Shown here in pieces: positions 6,276 through 11,713 of a stretch of 11,713 bases of DNA. Numbering within the stretch: position 1 is the first letter of the stretch; every line of letters begins with the position of its first letter. Location: contig CAYUWM010000050.1 in the NCBI GenBank assembly GCA_964448395.1, positions 1-11,713 of the forward strand, written 5' to 3'. The DNA is from CAYUWM01 sp964448395 (GTDB lineage Bacteria > Chloroflexota > Dehalococcoidia > E44-bin15). The position numbers and the translations under genes were made by a program. Below the pieces are notes generated by a model. It had not been told where the DNA came from and searched no databases. It saw only the letters and a program-made list of their open reading frames with translations.

Positions 6276-6477
6276 GAAGGGCGAGGTAAAGGCATTCAAC
6301 GCCGGCGATCACACCGCCACCGTGCGGATCGCCGGCAGCCTGTCGGTGTGGCTGGAGGATGTGAAGGTGGCGCGCAACATACCGGCGAGCGAGATGGTGG
6401 CCGGGCGTTGGTGCGCCGTCCTCTTCTTCGACGAGAGCAACCACCGCGATGCGGCAGTAATTGCGGTATATATCTAG
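6268..6477 (+). CDS. Small beta-rich phage protein, 69 aa
   Basis: The product alternates short predicted strands: GEVKAFNAGDHTATVRIAG, then SVWLEDVKVARNI, then GRWCAVLFFDESN, then DAAVIAVYI. This resembles small OB- or barrel-like phage proteins placed behind tail genes, possibly a spike or hub accessory. I know the pattern (Lys-Gly-x-Val, Phe-Asn-Ala, Thr-Ala-x-Val, Ala-Arg-Asn-Ile-Pro, Phe-Phe-Asp-Glu) from phage-type genes but cannot name a family with certainty. The start ATG overlaps the upstream gene by eight bases. It is the last gene of the cassette; the gyrB promoter begins 18 bases after its stop. Confidence 0.68.
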   Translation: MIKKGEVKAFNAGDHTATVRIAGSLSVWLEDVKVARNIPASEMVAGRWCAVLFFDESNHRDAAVIAVYI

Positions 6478-6495
6478 ATTTCGAAGGCAAAACGC

Positions 6496-6524
6496 TTGCA
6501 TTTCGTATTTATCTGTGGTATAAT
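6496..6524 (+). promoter_or_regulatory. Extended -10 promoter upstream of gyrB
   Basis: TATAAT at 6519-6524 is preceded by TGG (6516-6518), an extended -10, and by a weak TTGCAT at 6496-6501 with a 17-base spacer. The surrounding sequence is AT-rich. The predicted start of transcription is close to 6531, which is also an ATG. It shares the decamer GTGGTATAAT with the maf promoter on the other side of the phage cassette. Confidence 0.72.
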
Positions 6525-6530
6525 ATTTTA

Positions 6531-6572
6531 ATGTCGGGAACTACTGTGTTTTCAAGTTGCGCCCAAAGCTGA
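6531..6572 (+). CDS. Possible 13-codon leaderless leader peptide before gyrB
   Basis: An ATG lies six bases after the TATAAT box, so a transcript from this promoter would begin at or next to it. The frame runs 13 codons (MSGTTVFSSCAQS) and ends at TGA 6570-6572, inside the left half of the terminator hairpin. The peptide shows no amino-acid bias like that of biosynthetic-operon leaders. A ribosome finishing this ORF would cover the hairpin's left arm. The coincidence of promoter, start codon and hairpin is seen; translation is inferred. Confidence 0.4.
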   Translation: MSGTTVFSSCAQS

Positions 6573-6599
6573 TTTCCAGCGGGGCGTTTTTTGTTTTTT
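6560..6599 (+). terminator. Intrinsic terminator in the gyrB leader
   Basis: CGCCC (6560-6564) pairs with GGGCG (6582-6586). Inside it GCTG (6568-6571) pairs with CAGC (6577-6580) around the loop ATTTC. Six T residues follow directly, then G and six more T. It would end transcripts of the phage cassette. Because it lies downstream of the only visible gyrB promoter and 17 bases before the gyrB start, it must also be passed for gyrB expression, so it may act as an attenuator. Confidence 0.8.
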
Positions 6600-6616
6600 A
6601 ACGGAGGCACCGGTTA

Positions 6617-8545
6617 TTGATAGAGGATAAAGCGGGAGATCAGAAAAAGGGCAACGGAAACGGTGATTACACCGCCGCAGATATCGAAGTGCTGGGCGGG
6701 ATGGAGGCGGTGCGCCGCCGCCCCGGAATGTATATCGGCTCCACCGGGTCGAGCGGGCTGCACCACCTGATCCAGGAGATCGCGTACAACAGCATCGACG
6801 AGGCGCTGGCCGGCTGGTGCGACCGCGTGGAGATCATCGTCCATGAGGATAACCGGGTCACAGTGACCGACAACGGCCGCGGCATACCGGTGGAGAACCA
6901 CTCGGTTACCGGCACCTCGGCGCTGGAGGCAGTGATGACCACGCTGCACGCCGGCGGCAAGTTCGGCGGGCGGGGTTACAAGGTGTCCGGCGGCCTCCAC
7001 GGCGTGGGCGCCTCGGTGGTCAACGCCCTCTCCTCCGAGCTGACGGTGGAGGTGAAGCGCGACGGCAGGTGCTACCGCCAGCAGTACTGCCGCGGCATCG
7101 CCCAGTGCGGGGTAACCGATGTGGGAGAGGCTGAGGGGACGGGCACCACTACCACCTTCCTCGCCGACGAGCAGATATTCGGCAATATCAACTACGAATT
7201 CAACCTTCTGGCGCAGCGCTTCCGCGAGATGTGCTACCTCACCAAAGGGGTGGAGGTCCGCTTCGAGGACCGCCGGGTGGATAAGGAGGTCACGTTCTAC
7301 TTCGAGGGGGGCATCGCCAGCTTCGCCCGCTTCCTCAACAAGGGACGCCCGGTGCTCCACGACCCGATATATATCTCCAAGCAGGTGAACGGCACCGAGG
7401 TGGAGGTGGCGCTGCAGTACAACGAGGGCTTCGCCGAGACCACCATGGGATTCGCCAACTGCATCAACACCGAGGACGGCGGCACCCATCTCACCGGCTT
7501 CCGCGCCGCCATGACCCGCGTGCTCAACGACCAGGCGCGAAATCTCAAGGTACTCAAGGATGAAGACGCCAACCTGGTCGGCGACGACACCCGCGAGGGG
7601 CTGGTGGCCATCATCAGCGTCAAGATATCCGAGCCCCAGTTCGAGGGGCAGACCAAGGCCAAGCTGGGCAACCCGGAGATCAAGGGGCATGTGGAGACGG
7701 CGGTGGCCGACGGCCTGGCGATGTATCTGGATGAGCACCCGGCGGATTCCAAGCGTATCGTCGATAAGTGCCTCACCTCGGCACGGGCGCGGGAGGCGGC
7801 GCGCAAGGCGCGCGACCTGGTGCTGCGCAAGAACTCCATGGACATGGGCAACCTTCCCGGAAAGCTCGCCGACTGCTCGGACAAGAACCCCGACGAGTGC
7901 GAGCTGTACCTGGTGGAGGGCGAGTCCGCCGGCGGCTCGGCCAAGCAGGGTCGCGACCGCCGCTTCCAGGCCATCCTGCCGCTGAAGGGCAAGATACTCA
8001 ACGTGGAGAAGGCGTCGCCGGACAAGATGCTGGCCCACGAGGAAATACGCACCATCATCACCGCGCTGGGCATCGGCATAGACGACCAGATAGACTTATC
8101 CAAGCTGCGCTACAACCGCATCATCATCATGACCGACGCCGACGTTGACGGCGCCCACATCCGCACCCTGCTGCTGACCTTCTTCTTCCGCCATATGGCG
8201 GACCTGATACACGAAGGGCACCTGTACATCGCCCAGCCGCCGCTGTACCGCATAACCGACGGTAAGGAACGCCACTGGGTGTATTCAGATGGGGAGAAGG
8301 ACATGCTGCTGAGGCGCGCCAAGAAGAAGGCCAGCGTCCAGCGCTACAAGGGGCTGGGGGAGATGAGCGCCCAGCAGCTGTGGGAGACCACCATGGACCC
8401 CGAGACGCGCACGCTGCTGCAGGTAGCCATAGACGATGCGGTGAACGCGGACAAGATATTCGAGACGCTGATGGGGGACGAGGTGCCGCCGCGCAAGGCC
8501 TTCATCCAGGCGCACGCCAAGAGCGTCAAGAACCTGGATATCTAG
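6617..8545 (+). CDS. gyrB: DNA gyrase subunit B
   Basis: This is the ATPase/TOPRIM subunit of the type II topoisomerase that introduces negative supercoils together with GyrA. The 642-aa length is typical of short (non-insert) GyrB. Visible elements are PGMYIGST, the ATP-binding Glu54 and Asn58 (EIAYN), DNGRGIP (Asp85), GGLHGVGASVVNALS, the TOPRIM motif EGESAGGSAKQGRDR at 434 with catalytic Glu434, the metal-binding DADVDG at 507-512, and the C-terminal QRYKGLGEM block. The start is TTG with GGAGG nine bases upstream. Oddities are Glu436 where most GyrB proteins have Asp (EGDSAGG), and Tyr57 where Asp usually precedes the ATP-site Asn. gyrA is not adjacent; the next gene converges on it 22 bases away. 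Expression is probably influenced by the leader at 6531-6599. Confidence 0.97.
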   Translation: MIEDKAGDQKKGNGNGDYTAADIEVLGGMEAVRRRPGMYIGSTGSSGLHHLIQEIAYNSIDEALAGWCDRVEIIVHEDNRVTVTDNGRGIPVENHSVTGTSALEAVMTTLHAGGKFGGRGYKVSGGLHGVGASVVNALSSELTVEVKRDGRCYRQQYCRGIAQCGVTDVGEAEGTGTTTTFLADEQIFGNINYEFNLLAQRFREMCYLTKGVEVRFEDRRVDKEVTFYFEGGIASFARFLNKGRPVLHDPIYISKQVNGTEVEVALQYNEGFAETTMGFANCINTEDGGTHLTGFRAAMTRVLNDQARNLKVLKDEDANLVGDDTREGLVAIISVKISEPQFEGQTKAKLGNPEIKGHVETAVADGLAMYLDEHPADSKRIVDKCLTSARAREAARKARDLVLRKNSMDMGNLPGKLADCSDKNPDECELYLVEGESAGGSAKQGRDRRFQAILPLKGKILNVEKASPDKMLAHEEIRTIITALGIGIDDQIDLSKLRYNRIIIMTDADVDGAHIRTLLLTFFFRHMADLIHEGHLYIAQPPLYRITDGKERHWVYSDGEKDMLLRRAKKKASVQRYKGLGEMSAQQLWETTMDPETRTLLQVAIDDAVNADKIFETLMGDEVPPRKAFIQAHAKSVKNLDI

Positions 8546-8567
8546 AGCCTCACTCTTCTTTTCTCAA

Positions 8568-8819
8568 TTATGGTTTCCAGCGTTGATAAAGACTGAAAAG
8601 ACTGACGCCTGCGAAACCAACGCCTAAAAACGTAAACACGAAACAAACAACAGCTCTGCATTCCAGTTCCGTGCAATCTATAGGGAAGCGGCCAAAGCCT
8701 ACAAGGATTCCAGCGATTATCAGCAACAGGCCGAAGCCGAATAACCCGCACAACACCAAAAAACAGCAACCCGCCATGATACTATTCAGCATACTTATCA
8801 CTTTATCCATACCGCTCAC
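8568..8819 (-). CDS. Small two-span membrane protein
   Basis: This is an unrecognised 83-residue protein with two hydrophobic segments, CCFLVLCGLFGFGLLLIIAGI (about residues 18-38) and VVCFVFTFLGVGFAGVSLFSL (about 57-77), joined by a short loop with acidic and Cys residues. The start is GTG 8819 or ATG 8810; purine-rich GGGAGCAGGGAGTGAG upstream could serve either. It lies 31 bases after the stop of the first lamin-tail lipoprotein on the same strand and may be the last gene of that operon. Its GC content is lower than that of its neighbours. Membrane topology supports a real gene; its function is unknown. Confidence 0.55.
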   Translation of the reverse strand: MSGMDKVISMLNSIMAGCCFLVLCGLFGFGLLLIIAGILVGFGRFPIDCTELECRAVVCFVFTFLGVGFAGVSLFSLYQRWKP

Positions 8820-8850
8820 TCCCTGCTCCCTCGCGGATAAAGACTTGGGG

Positions 8851-9360
8851 TTACTCTATCACGTAGCTCTTGGTGGAGACCAGCTCGCCCTTGCGGTTGT
8901 ACAGCGCGGCGGTGTCCGGGACGGTGTTGTTCCACACCGGCTCCCGGGAGTAGAAACTGAACCCCCCATATCCCAGGTGGACCTCGTTGGTATAAACTCG
9001 AACGAGCTCGCCTCTGCCCAGCACGTGGAACGGGAAGAGGAAGATGGGCTCACCGTCGGTTATGTCCTTCAACACCCAGCCCTCGATGTTCAGGTCGTCA
9101 TCCCCGTAATTCTTGATCGACACATACTCGTTGGATTCCTCGAAGCCCCGGCCGGCATAGAAGATGCGGTGTATCTGTATATCGGAGCCCGCCGGCAGGG
9201 TGGTGGCCGTGGTGGTGGCCGTGGGGGTGGCCGTGGGCTTGGAGGCCGGCGTGGGCTTGGGGCCGGGGGTCGGGGTGGGCCCCGTCCCGTCGCCGCAGGC
9301 GAAGCCGGACATCAGCAGGATGCCCGCCAGCAGTACCAGTGCTATCCTTGTAAACTTCAT
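8851..9360 (-). CDS. Lipoprotein with lamin-tail (LTD) domain, copy 1
   Basis: A signal peptide (MKFTRIALVLLAGILLMSG) ends at GFAC with Cys22 as probable lipid anchor, although Gly at -3 is unusual for a lipobox. A low-complexity Thr/Pro/Lys/Ala linker of about 40 residues (TPTPGPKPTPASKPTATPTAT) follows. From about residue 58 onward is a lamin-tail domain: NEYVSIKNYGDDDLNIEGWVL, then FLFPFHVLGRGELVRVYTN, then VWNNTVPDTAALYNRKGELV. LTD domains in bacteria occur on secreted proteins and nucleases, and here no catalytic domain accompanies it. The protein is 169 aa, exactly the length of the neighbouring paralogue. An extended -10 promoter (TGTTATAAT) is seen 31 bases upstream of the ATG. Confidence 0.85.
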   Translation of the reverse strand: MKFTRIALVLLAGILLMSGFACGDGTGPTPTPGPKPTPASKPTATPTATTTATTLPAGSDIQIHRIFYAGRGFEESNEYVSIKNYGDDDLNIEGWVLKDITDGEPIFLFPFHVLGRGELVRVYTNEVHLGYGGFSFYSREPVWNNTVPDTAALYNRKGELVSTKSYVIE

Positions 9361-9391
9361 TTTCTCAGCCCTGCCGTTAATCTACCCTTTA

Positions 9392-9401
9392 ATTATAACA
9401 C
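9392..9401 (-). promoter_or_regulatory. Extended -10 promoter of LTD lipoprotein copy 1
   Basis: On the minus strand GTGTTATAAT gives a TGn extension plus a perfect TATAAT, 31 bases upstream of the lipoprotein ATG. No good -35 is visible. It would let copy 1 be transcribed independently of copy 2. Confidence 0.55.
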
Positions 9402-9443
9402 GAGCGTAAATTCTCATGCCGGCGGCGATAACTTACGTTGCGC

Positions 9444-9953
9444 TCAGTCTATAACATAGCTCTTGGTGGAGACCAGCTCCCCCTGAGCGTTGTACAGCGC
9501 GGCGGTATCCGGGACGGTATTGTTCCACACCGGCTGCGGCCAGTAGAAGCTGTGGCCGCCCCACTCATCGTGGTACTGGTTGGTGTACACCCGCACCGTC
9601 ATGCCGCCATCCAGCACGTAGAACGGGAATATATACCACGGCTCGCCGTCGGTTAGGTCTATAAGCTCCCAGCCCTCCAGGTTCAGGGAATCATCCCCGT
9701 AGTTCTTGATCGACACGTACTCGTCGGCCTCGGTGAACTTGATCCTGCCCTCCCAGTCGATGAAGTGGATGCGCACCGGGGGCAGCGGCGTCGGCTCCGG
9801 CGTCACCGTCAGCGTGGCTGTAGGCGTGGGCGTCGGTTTAGTGTGGATCGTAGGCTTGGGCGTCGGCTGGGGCCCCGTCCCATCCCCGCAGGCGCAGCCG
9901 CACGCCAGCACGGCGCTCAGCAGCAGTATCGCAGCGATCCTCGGCAGCTTCAT
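9444..9953 (-). CDS. Lipoprotein with lamin-tail (LTD) domain, copy 2
   Basis: This is a paralogue of the preceding lipoprotein, in tandem and of identical length (169 aa) when started at ATG 9953; a GTG at 9959 is an alternative start. The signal peptide ends at VLAC (Cys18 from the ATG), followed by a Gly/Cys motif and the shared block ACGDGTGP, then a Thr-Pro linker. The LTD domain reads DEYVSIKNYGDDSLNLEGWEL, then YIFPFYVLDGGMTVRVYTN, then PVWNNTVPDTAALYNAQGELV. Sequence is most conserved in the signal/linker junction and the domain's C-terminal third, while the middle (tyrosine- and tryptophan-rich, HDEWGGHSFYWPQP) has diverged. The gap to the upstream lipoprotein is only 32 bases with no promoter visible, so it is probably cotranscribed with it. 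Confidence 0.85.
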   Translation of the reverse strand: MKLPRIAAILLLSAVLACGCACGDGTGPQPTPKPTIHTKPTPTPTATLTVTPEPTPLPPVRIHFIDWEGRIKFTEADEYVSIKNYGDDSLNLEGWELIDLTDGEPWYIFPFYVLDGGMTVRVYTNQYHDEWGGHSFYWPQPVWNNTVPDTAALYNAQGELVSTKSYVID

Positions 9954-9985
9954 TCTCACACCATATCACCAGCCCGCATCCGGCA

Positions 9986-10489
9986 TCAAGGCCACACATC
10001 CTGGAAACCGGCGGCGTAGCTCATATTGCACGTCTCGCCCCAGCACGTGGAATAGACATTGCCCCACTGGTTCGCCACCCATACGTAGTGGGAATCAGGC
10101 TGGCATTTGCAGCTCCCGCCGTCGCAGTTATCGTTGTCCTCCCCCTCGAAGGCGGCGCAGCCCTGAGGCACGCCCGGCAGGAAGCCGCCGTCCACCAGGG
10201 CGCAGACGTCGACTATCTTATACGGGTAGCTGCCGATGATGGTATACCCCTCGGTGAACGGCACCTCCAGCTCGTGCGCCGCGCGGTAGGCCATCACCGC
10301 GCGCTCTATGCGCGCCCTGGTGCTGTCGTACCACTCCTCGGCGGAAGCCGGTGTGGGCGTCATCGTCGGCTCGACCGTCACCGTCGGCGTGGGCGTGGGC
10401 CCCGCCTGCCCGCCGCCGCCGTTGCAGGCCAGCGCGGACAGCGCTGCGATGCCGATGACCAATGCTATTACTACTCTTGCGACTCTCAT
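9986..10489 (-). CDS. Cys-rich lipoprotein with pseudopilin-like domain
   Basis: A signal peptide with lipobox ALAC (Cys22) is followed by a Thr-Pro-Val linker to about residue 48. The remaining 120 residues look like the globular part of a type IV pilin or pseudopilin without its N-terminal helix: a helix RIERAVMAYRAAHE, then a Val-Asp-x-Cys-Ala-Leu-Val-Asp-Gly-Gly-Phe-Leu-Pro-Gly-Val-Pro block typical of these folds, then a strand pair YVWVANQWGNVYS and an aromatic end. Seven cysteines cluster in the C-terminal half (including GSCKC), suggesting several disulfides or a metal site. AAAGGTG lies just upstream of the ATG. Substrate or partner is unknown. It heads the probable four-gene lipoprotein operon. 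Confidence 0.75.
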   Translation of the reverse strand: MRVARVVIALVIGIAALSALACNGGGGQAGPTPTPTVTVEPTMTPTPASAEEWYDSTRARIERAVMAYRAAHELEVPFTEGYTIIGSYPYKIVDVCALVDGGFLPGVPQGCAAFEGEDNDNCDGGSCKCQPDSHYVWVANQWGNVYSTCWGETCNMSYAAGFQDVWP

Positions 10490-10516
10490 TTAACACCTTT
10501 TAGATAATATTGCATT

Positions 10517-10526
10517 ATTATATCAC
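10517..10526 (-). promoter_or_regulatory. Extended -10 promoter of the lipoprotein operon
   Basis: On the minus strand GTGATATAAT provides TGn plus TATAAT, about 28 bases upstream of the lipoprotein ATG. TTTTCA lies 16 bases further upstream as a weak -35. It falls within the 77-base gap after pyrE, in which no clear terminator is visible. Confidence 0.6.
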
Positions 10527-10566
10527 GGATACACGCCCTGAAAACCACCGCTTTTACATACCTTCT

Positions 10567-11124
10567 TTATAAACTGATCTCCCCTTCCTTGTCCGCGTGC
10601 AGGATGGCGCTGAAGTCGTAGCCGCGGCGGCGCAGCTCTTCGCTGCCGCCCTGATGCCGGTCCACCAGCGCCACCACCTTCACTACCTTGCACCCAGCAC
10701 CCTCCGCCAGGCCTATCGCCTTGAGGCTGGCGCCGCCTTTGGTGATAACGTCTTCGACTATGGCGACGCGGCCTCCCTTCTGCGGTATGTACCCCTCGAT
10801 GGCCTTCTGCGTGCCGTGGTCCTTGAACTCGCCCCGCTCGATGAAGGCCGGTATCGGCCTGCCCTCCAGGTAGCTCACCGCGGCCACGGCGGCGACTATG
10901 GGGTCGGCGCCCAGCGTCAGCCCGCCCACGGCGTCGATGTCGATATCCTTCAATAACTCGAGCACCAGCCTGCCGGCGAGGTACGCCCCCTCCGGGGAGA
11001 GGGTCACCATCTTGAGGTCGAAGAAATAGGCGCTCTTCTCCCCCGAAGCCAGGGTGAACTCCCCGCGCTTCAGCCCCCGCTCCTTCACCACCTCCATGAA
11101 CCGCTTCTGTAAATCCCCGGTCAT
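10567..11124 (-). CDS. pyrE: Orotate phosphoribosyltransferase
   Basis: The 185-aa enzyme converts orotate and PRPP to orotidine 5'-monophosphate in pyrimidine biosynthesis. It shows FTLASGEKSAYFFDLK at residues 23-38, the family's orotate/dimer region (Thr-Ser-Gly-x-x-Ser-x-Tyr-Tyr type), GGLTLGADPIVAAVA at 67-81, and the PRPP loop VAIVEDVITKGGAS at 120-133 with the acidic pair Glu124-Asp125. Flexible-loop residues ERGEFKDHGTQ lie at 96-106. A much longer upstream open frame exists but ATG 11124 is the proper start: it overlaps the nadD stop as ATGA, matches the family length and follows a purine-rich site. It is probably cotranscribed with nadD, linking NAD and pyrimidine supply only by operon organisation. 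Confidence 0.93.
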   Translation of the reverse strand: MTGDLQKRFMEVVKERGLKRGEFTLASGEKSAYFFDLKMVTLSPEGAYLAGRLVLELLKDIDIDAVGGLTLGADPIVAAVAAVSYLEGRPIPAFIERGEFKDHGTQKAIEGYIPQKGGRVAIVEDVITKGGASLKAIGLAEGAGCKVVKVVALVDRHQGGSEELRRRGYDFSAILHADKEGEISL

Positions 11125-11713
11125 TTCATGCCCCCTTTCCGGTACAGGCCGTGCTCCTCGATGTATCTCGCCACCGCATCCGGCACCAGGCCCTCTATCG
11201 ATTGATTCTGAGCGACGCGCTCCCTGATGCCCGACGAGCTGGCGTCCACCGGCTCGTTGTCGAGGATGATAACACGCTGCGAGATGCCGGGCAAGCTGCC
11301 CTCCAGCGATTCGATGTCGGGGGCGCGGCTGCCGGGGCGCCGGGCACCGACCAGGTGACATAACTCTATGATGCGCTGTGGCTGGTGCCACAGCGGCAGG
11401 TCGGACAGGGCATCCACGCCCATTATGAAATACAGGTCGGCGTCCCCGCCCAGCTCGCGCTTCAGTTGCTCCAGGGTATCGGTGGTATAGGAATGGCCCG
11501 GGCGCTCGATCTCGATGCGGGACAGGCGGAACGAGGGGTACGGTGCGATGGCCAGCTCCAGCATCTCCGCGCGACGCTCGGCGGGGGTGATATCCCGGTG
11601 CCCCTTGAGCCAGGGCACGCCGGCGGGGATGAACAGCACCTGCGACAGCTTCAATTGATCCCGCGCCGCCCCGGCGATGGCGATGTGCCCGCTGTGAACC
11701 GGGTCGAAGGTCC
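11121..11713 (-). CDS. nadD: Nicotinate-nucleotide adenylyltransferase, 5' end outside window
   Basis: This enzyme adenylates nicotinic acid mononucleotide to deamido-NAD. The reading frame is open to the window edge and begins there with TFDPVHSGHIAIA, which contains the nucleotidyltransferase TFDPVHxGH motif, so only a few N-terminal residues are missing. Further family marks are FIPAGVPWLKGHRDITPAERRAEML, the central GVDALSDLPLWHQPQRI block and the C-terminal SSSGIRERV (the ISSTxIR-type phosphate site), followed by LVPDAVARYIEEHGLY. A Met at 11654 is internal and not the start. The stop overlaps the pyrE ATG by four bases. Confidence 0.93.
   Translation of the reverse strand, partial: TFDPVHSGHIAIAGAARDQLKLSQVLFIPAGVPWLKGHRDITPAERRAEMLELAIAPYPSFRLSRIEIERPGHSYTTDTLEQLKRELGGDADLYFIMGVDALSDLPLWHQPQRIIELCHLVGARRPGSRAPDIESLEGSLPGISQRVIILDNEPVDASSSGIRERVAQNQSIEGLVPDAVARYIEEHGLYRKGGMK

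Noticed and set aside
6478..6616. Missing N-terminus of maf left on the far side of the phage cassette
   Set aside because: I looked for a Ser-Pro-Arg-Arg coding segment on the minus strand of this gap and found none.
6614..8038. Long open frame on the minus strand opposite gyrB
   Set aside because: It lies fully inside the unmistakable gyrB gene and shows only a composition-driven translation.
8546..8567. Terminator between convergent gyrB and the small membrane protein gene
   Set aside because: Only a pyrimidine-rich stretch is present; no hairpin could be drawn.
9190..9290. Tandem repeat or CRISPR-like array
   Set aside because: The repeated GTGGCC/GTGGGC units encode the Thr-Pro linker of the lipoprotein; there are no spacers and no regular direct repeats.
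11125..11391. N-terminal extension of pyrE
   Set aside because: The upstream open frame overlaps nadD completely and has no pyrE-like sequence; ATG 11124 gives the normal length and an ATGA overlap.

Overview
The window is GC-rich bacterial chromosomal DNA. It carries housekeeping genes (a maf-like gene, gyrB, pyrE, nadD) with accessory material between them. Gene content and style suggest Chloroflexota, possibly Dehalococcoidia-like: compact spacing, secreted lipoproteins with Thr-Pro linkers and lamin-tail domains, and a family of small phage-type proteins I associate with that phylum. This assignment is inference; no rRNA is present to test it.

Layout. (1) 17-1452, plus strand: a small hypothetical gene, a mazEF toxin-antitoxin pair with its own TTGACA/TATCAT promoter and overlapping operator-like palindrome, and a GNAT acetyltransferase that appears to start at ATT. 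(2) 1436-2008, minus strand: a Maf-like nucleotide pyrophosphatase lacking the usual N-terminal phosphate-binding segment, with a promoter placed for a leaderless transcript. (3) 2047-6477, plus strand: a compact phage-structural cassette of a scaffold-like protein, HK97-type capsid protein, head-tail adaptor-like protein, 660-residue tail protein, one-span membrane protein and small beta-rich protein. It is driven by a near-consensus promoter whose spacer holds the perfect palindrome AGAACATATGTTCT, which contains the Gram-positive-type LexA (SOS) core GAAC-N4-GTTC. No terminase, portal, protease, tape measure, integrase or lysin is visible in the window. (4) 6496-8545, plus strand: gyrB, preceded by an extended -10 promoter, a possible 13-codon leaderless leader ORF and an intrinsic terminator lying between promoter and gene. 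(5) 8568-10489, minus strand: a probable operon of three lipoproteins (two are tandem lamin-tail paralogues of equal length) and a small membrane protein. (6) 10567-11713, minus strand: nadD (its 5' end runs off the window) overlapping pyrE by ATGA.

How it fits together. The most notable unit is the capsid/tail cassette under a likely SOS box, wedged between a 5'-truncated maf and gyrB. It could be a prophage remnant, part of a larger or split prophage or gene-transfer-agent-like system, or a domesticated particle. Two other points stand out: a possible transcription-attenuation leader for gyrB, and a shared GTGnTATAAT extended -10 element at four host promoters, in contrast to TTGACA-type promoters at the two accessory modules.
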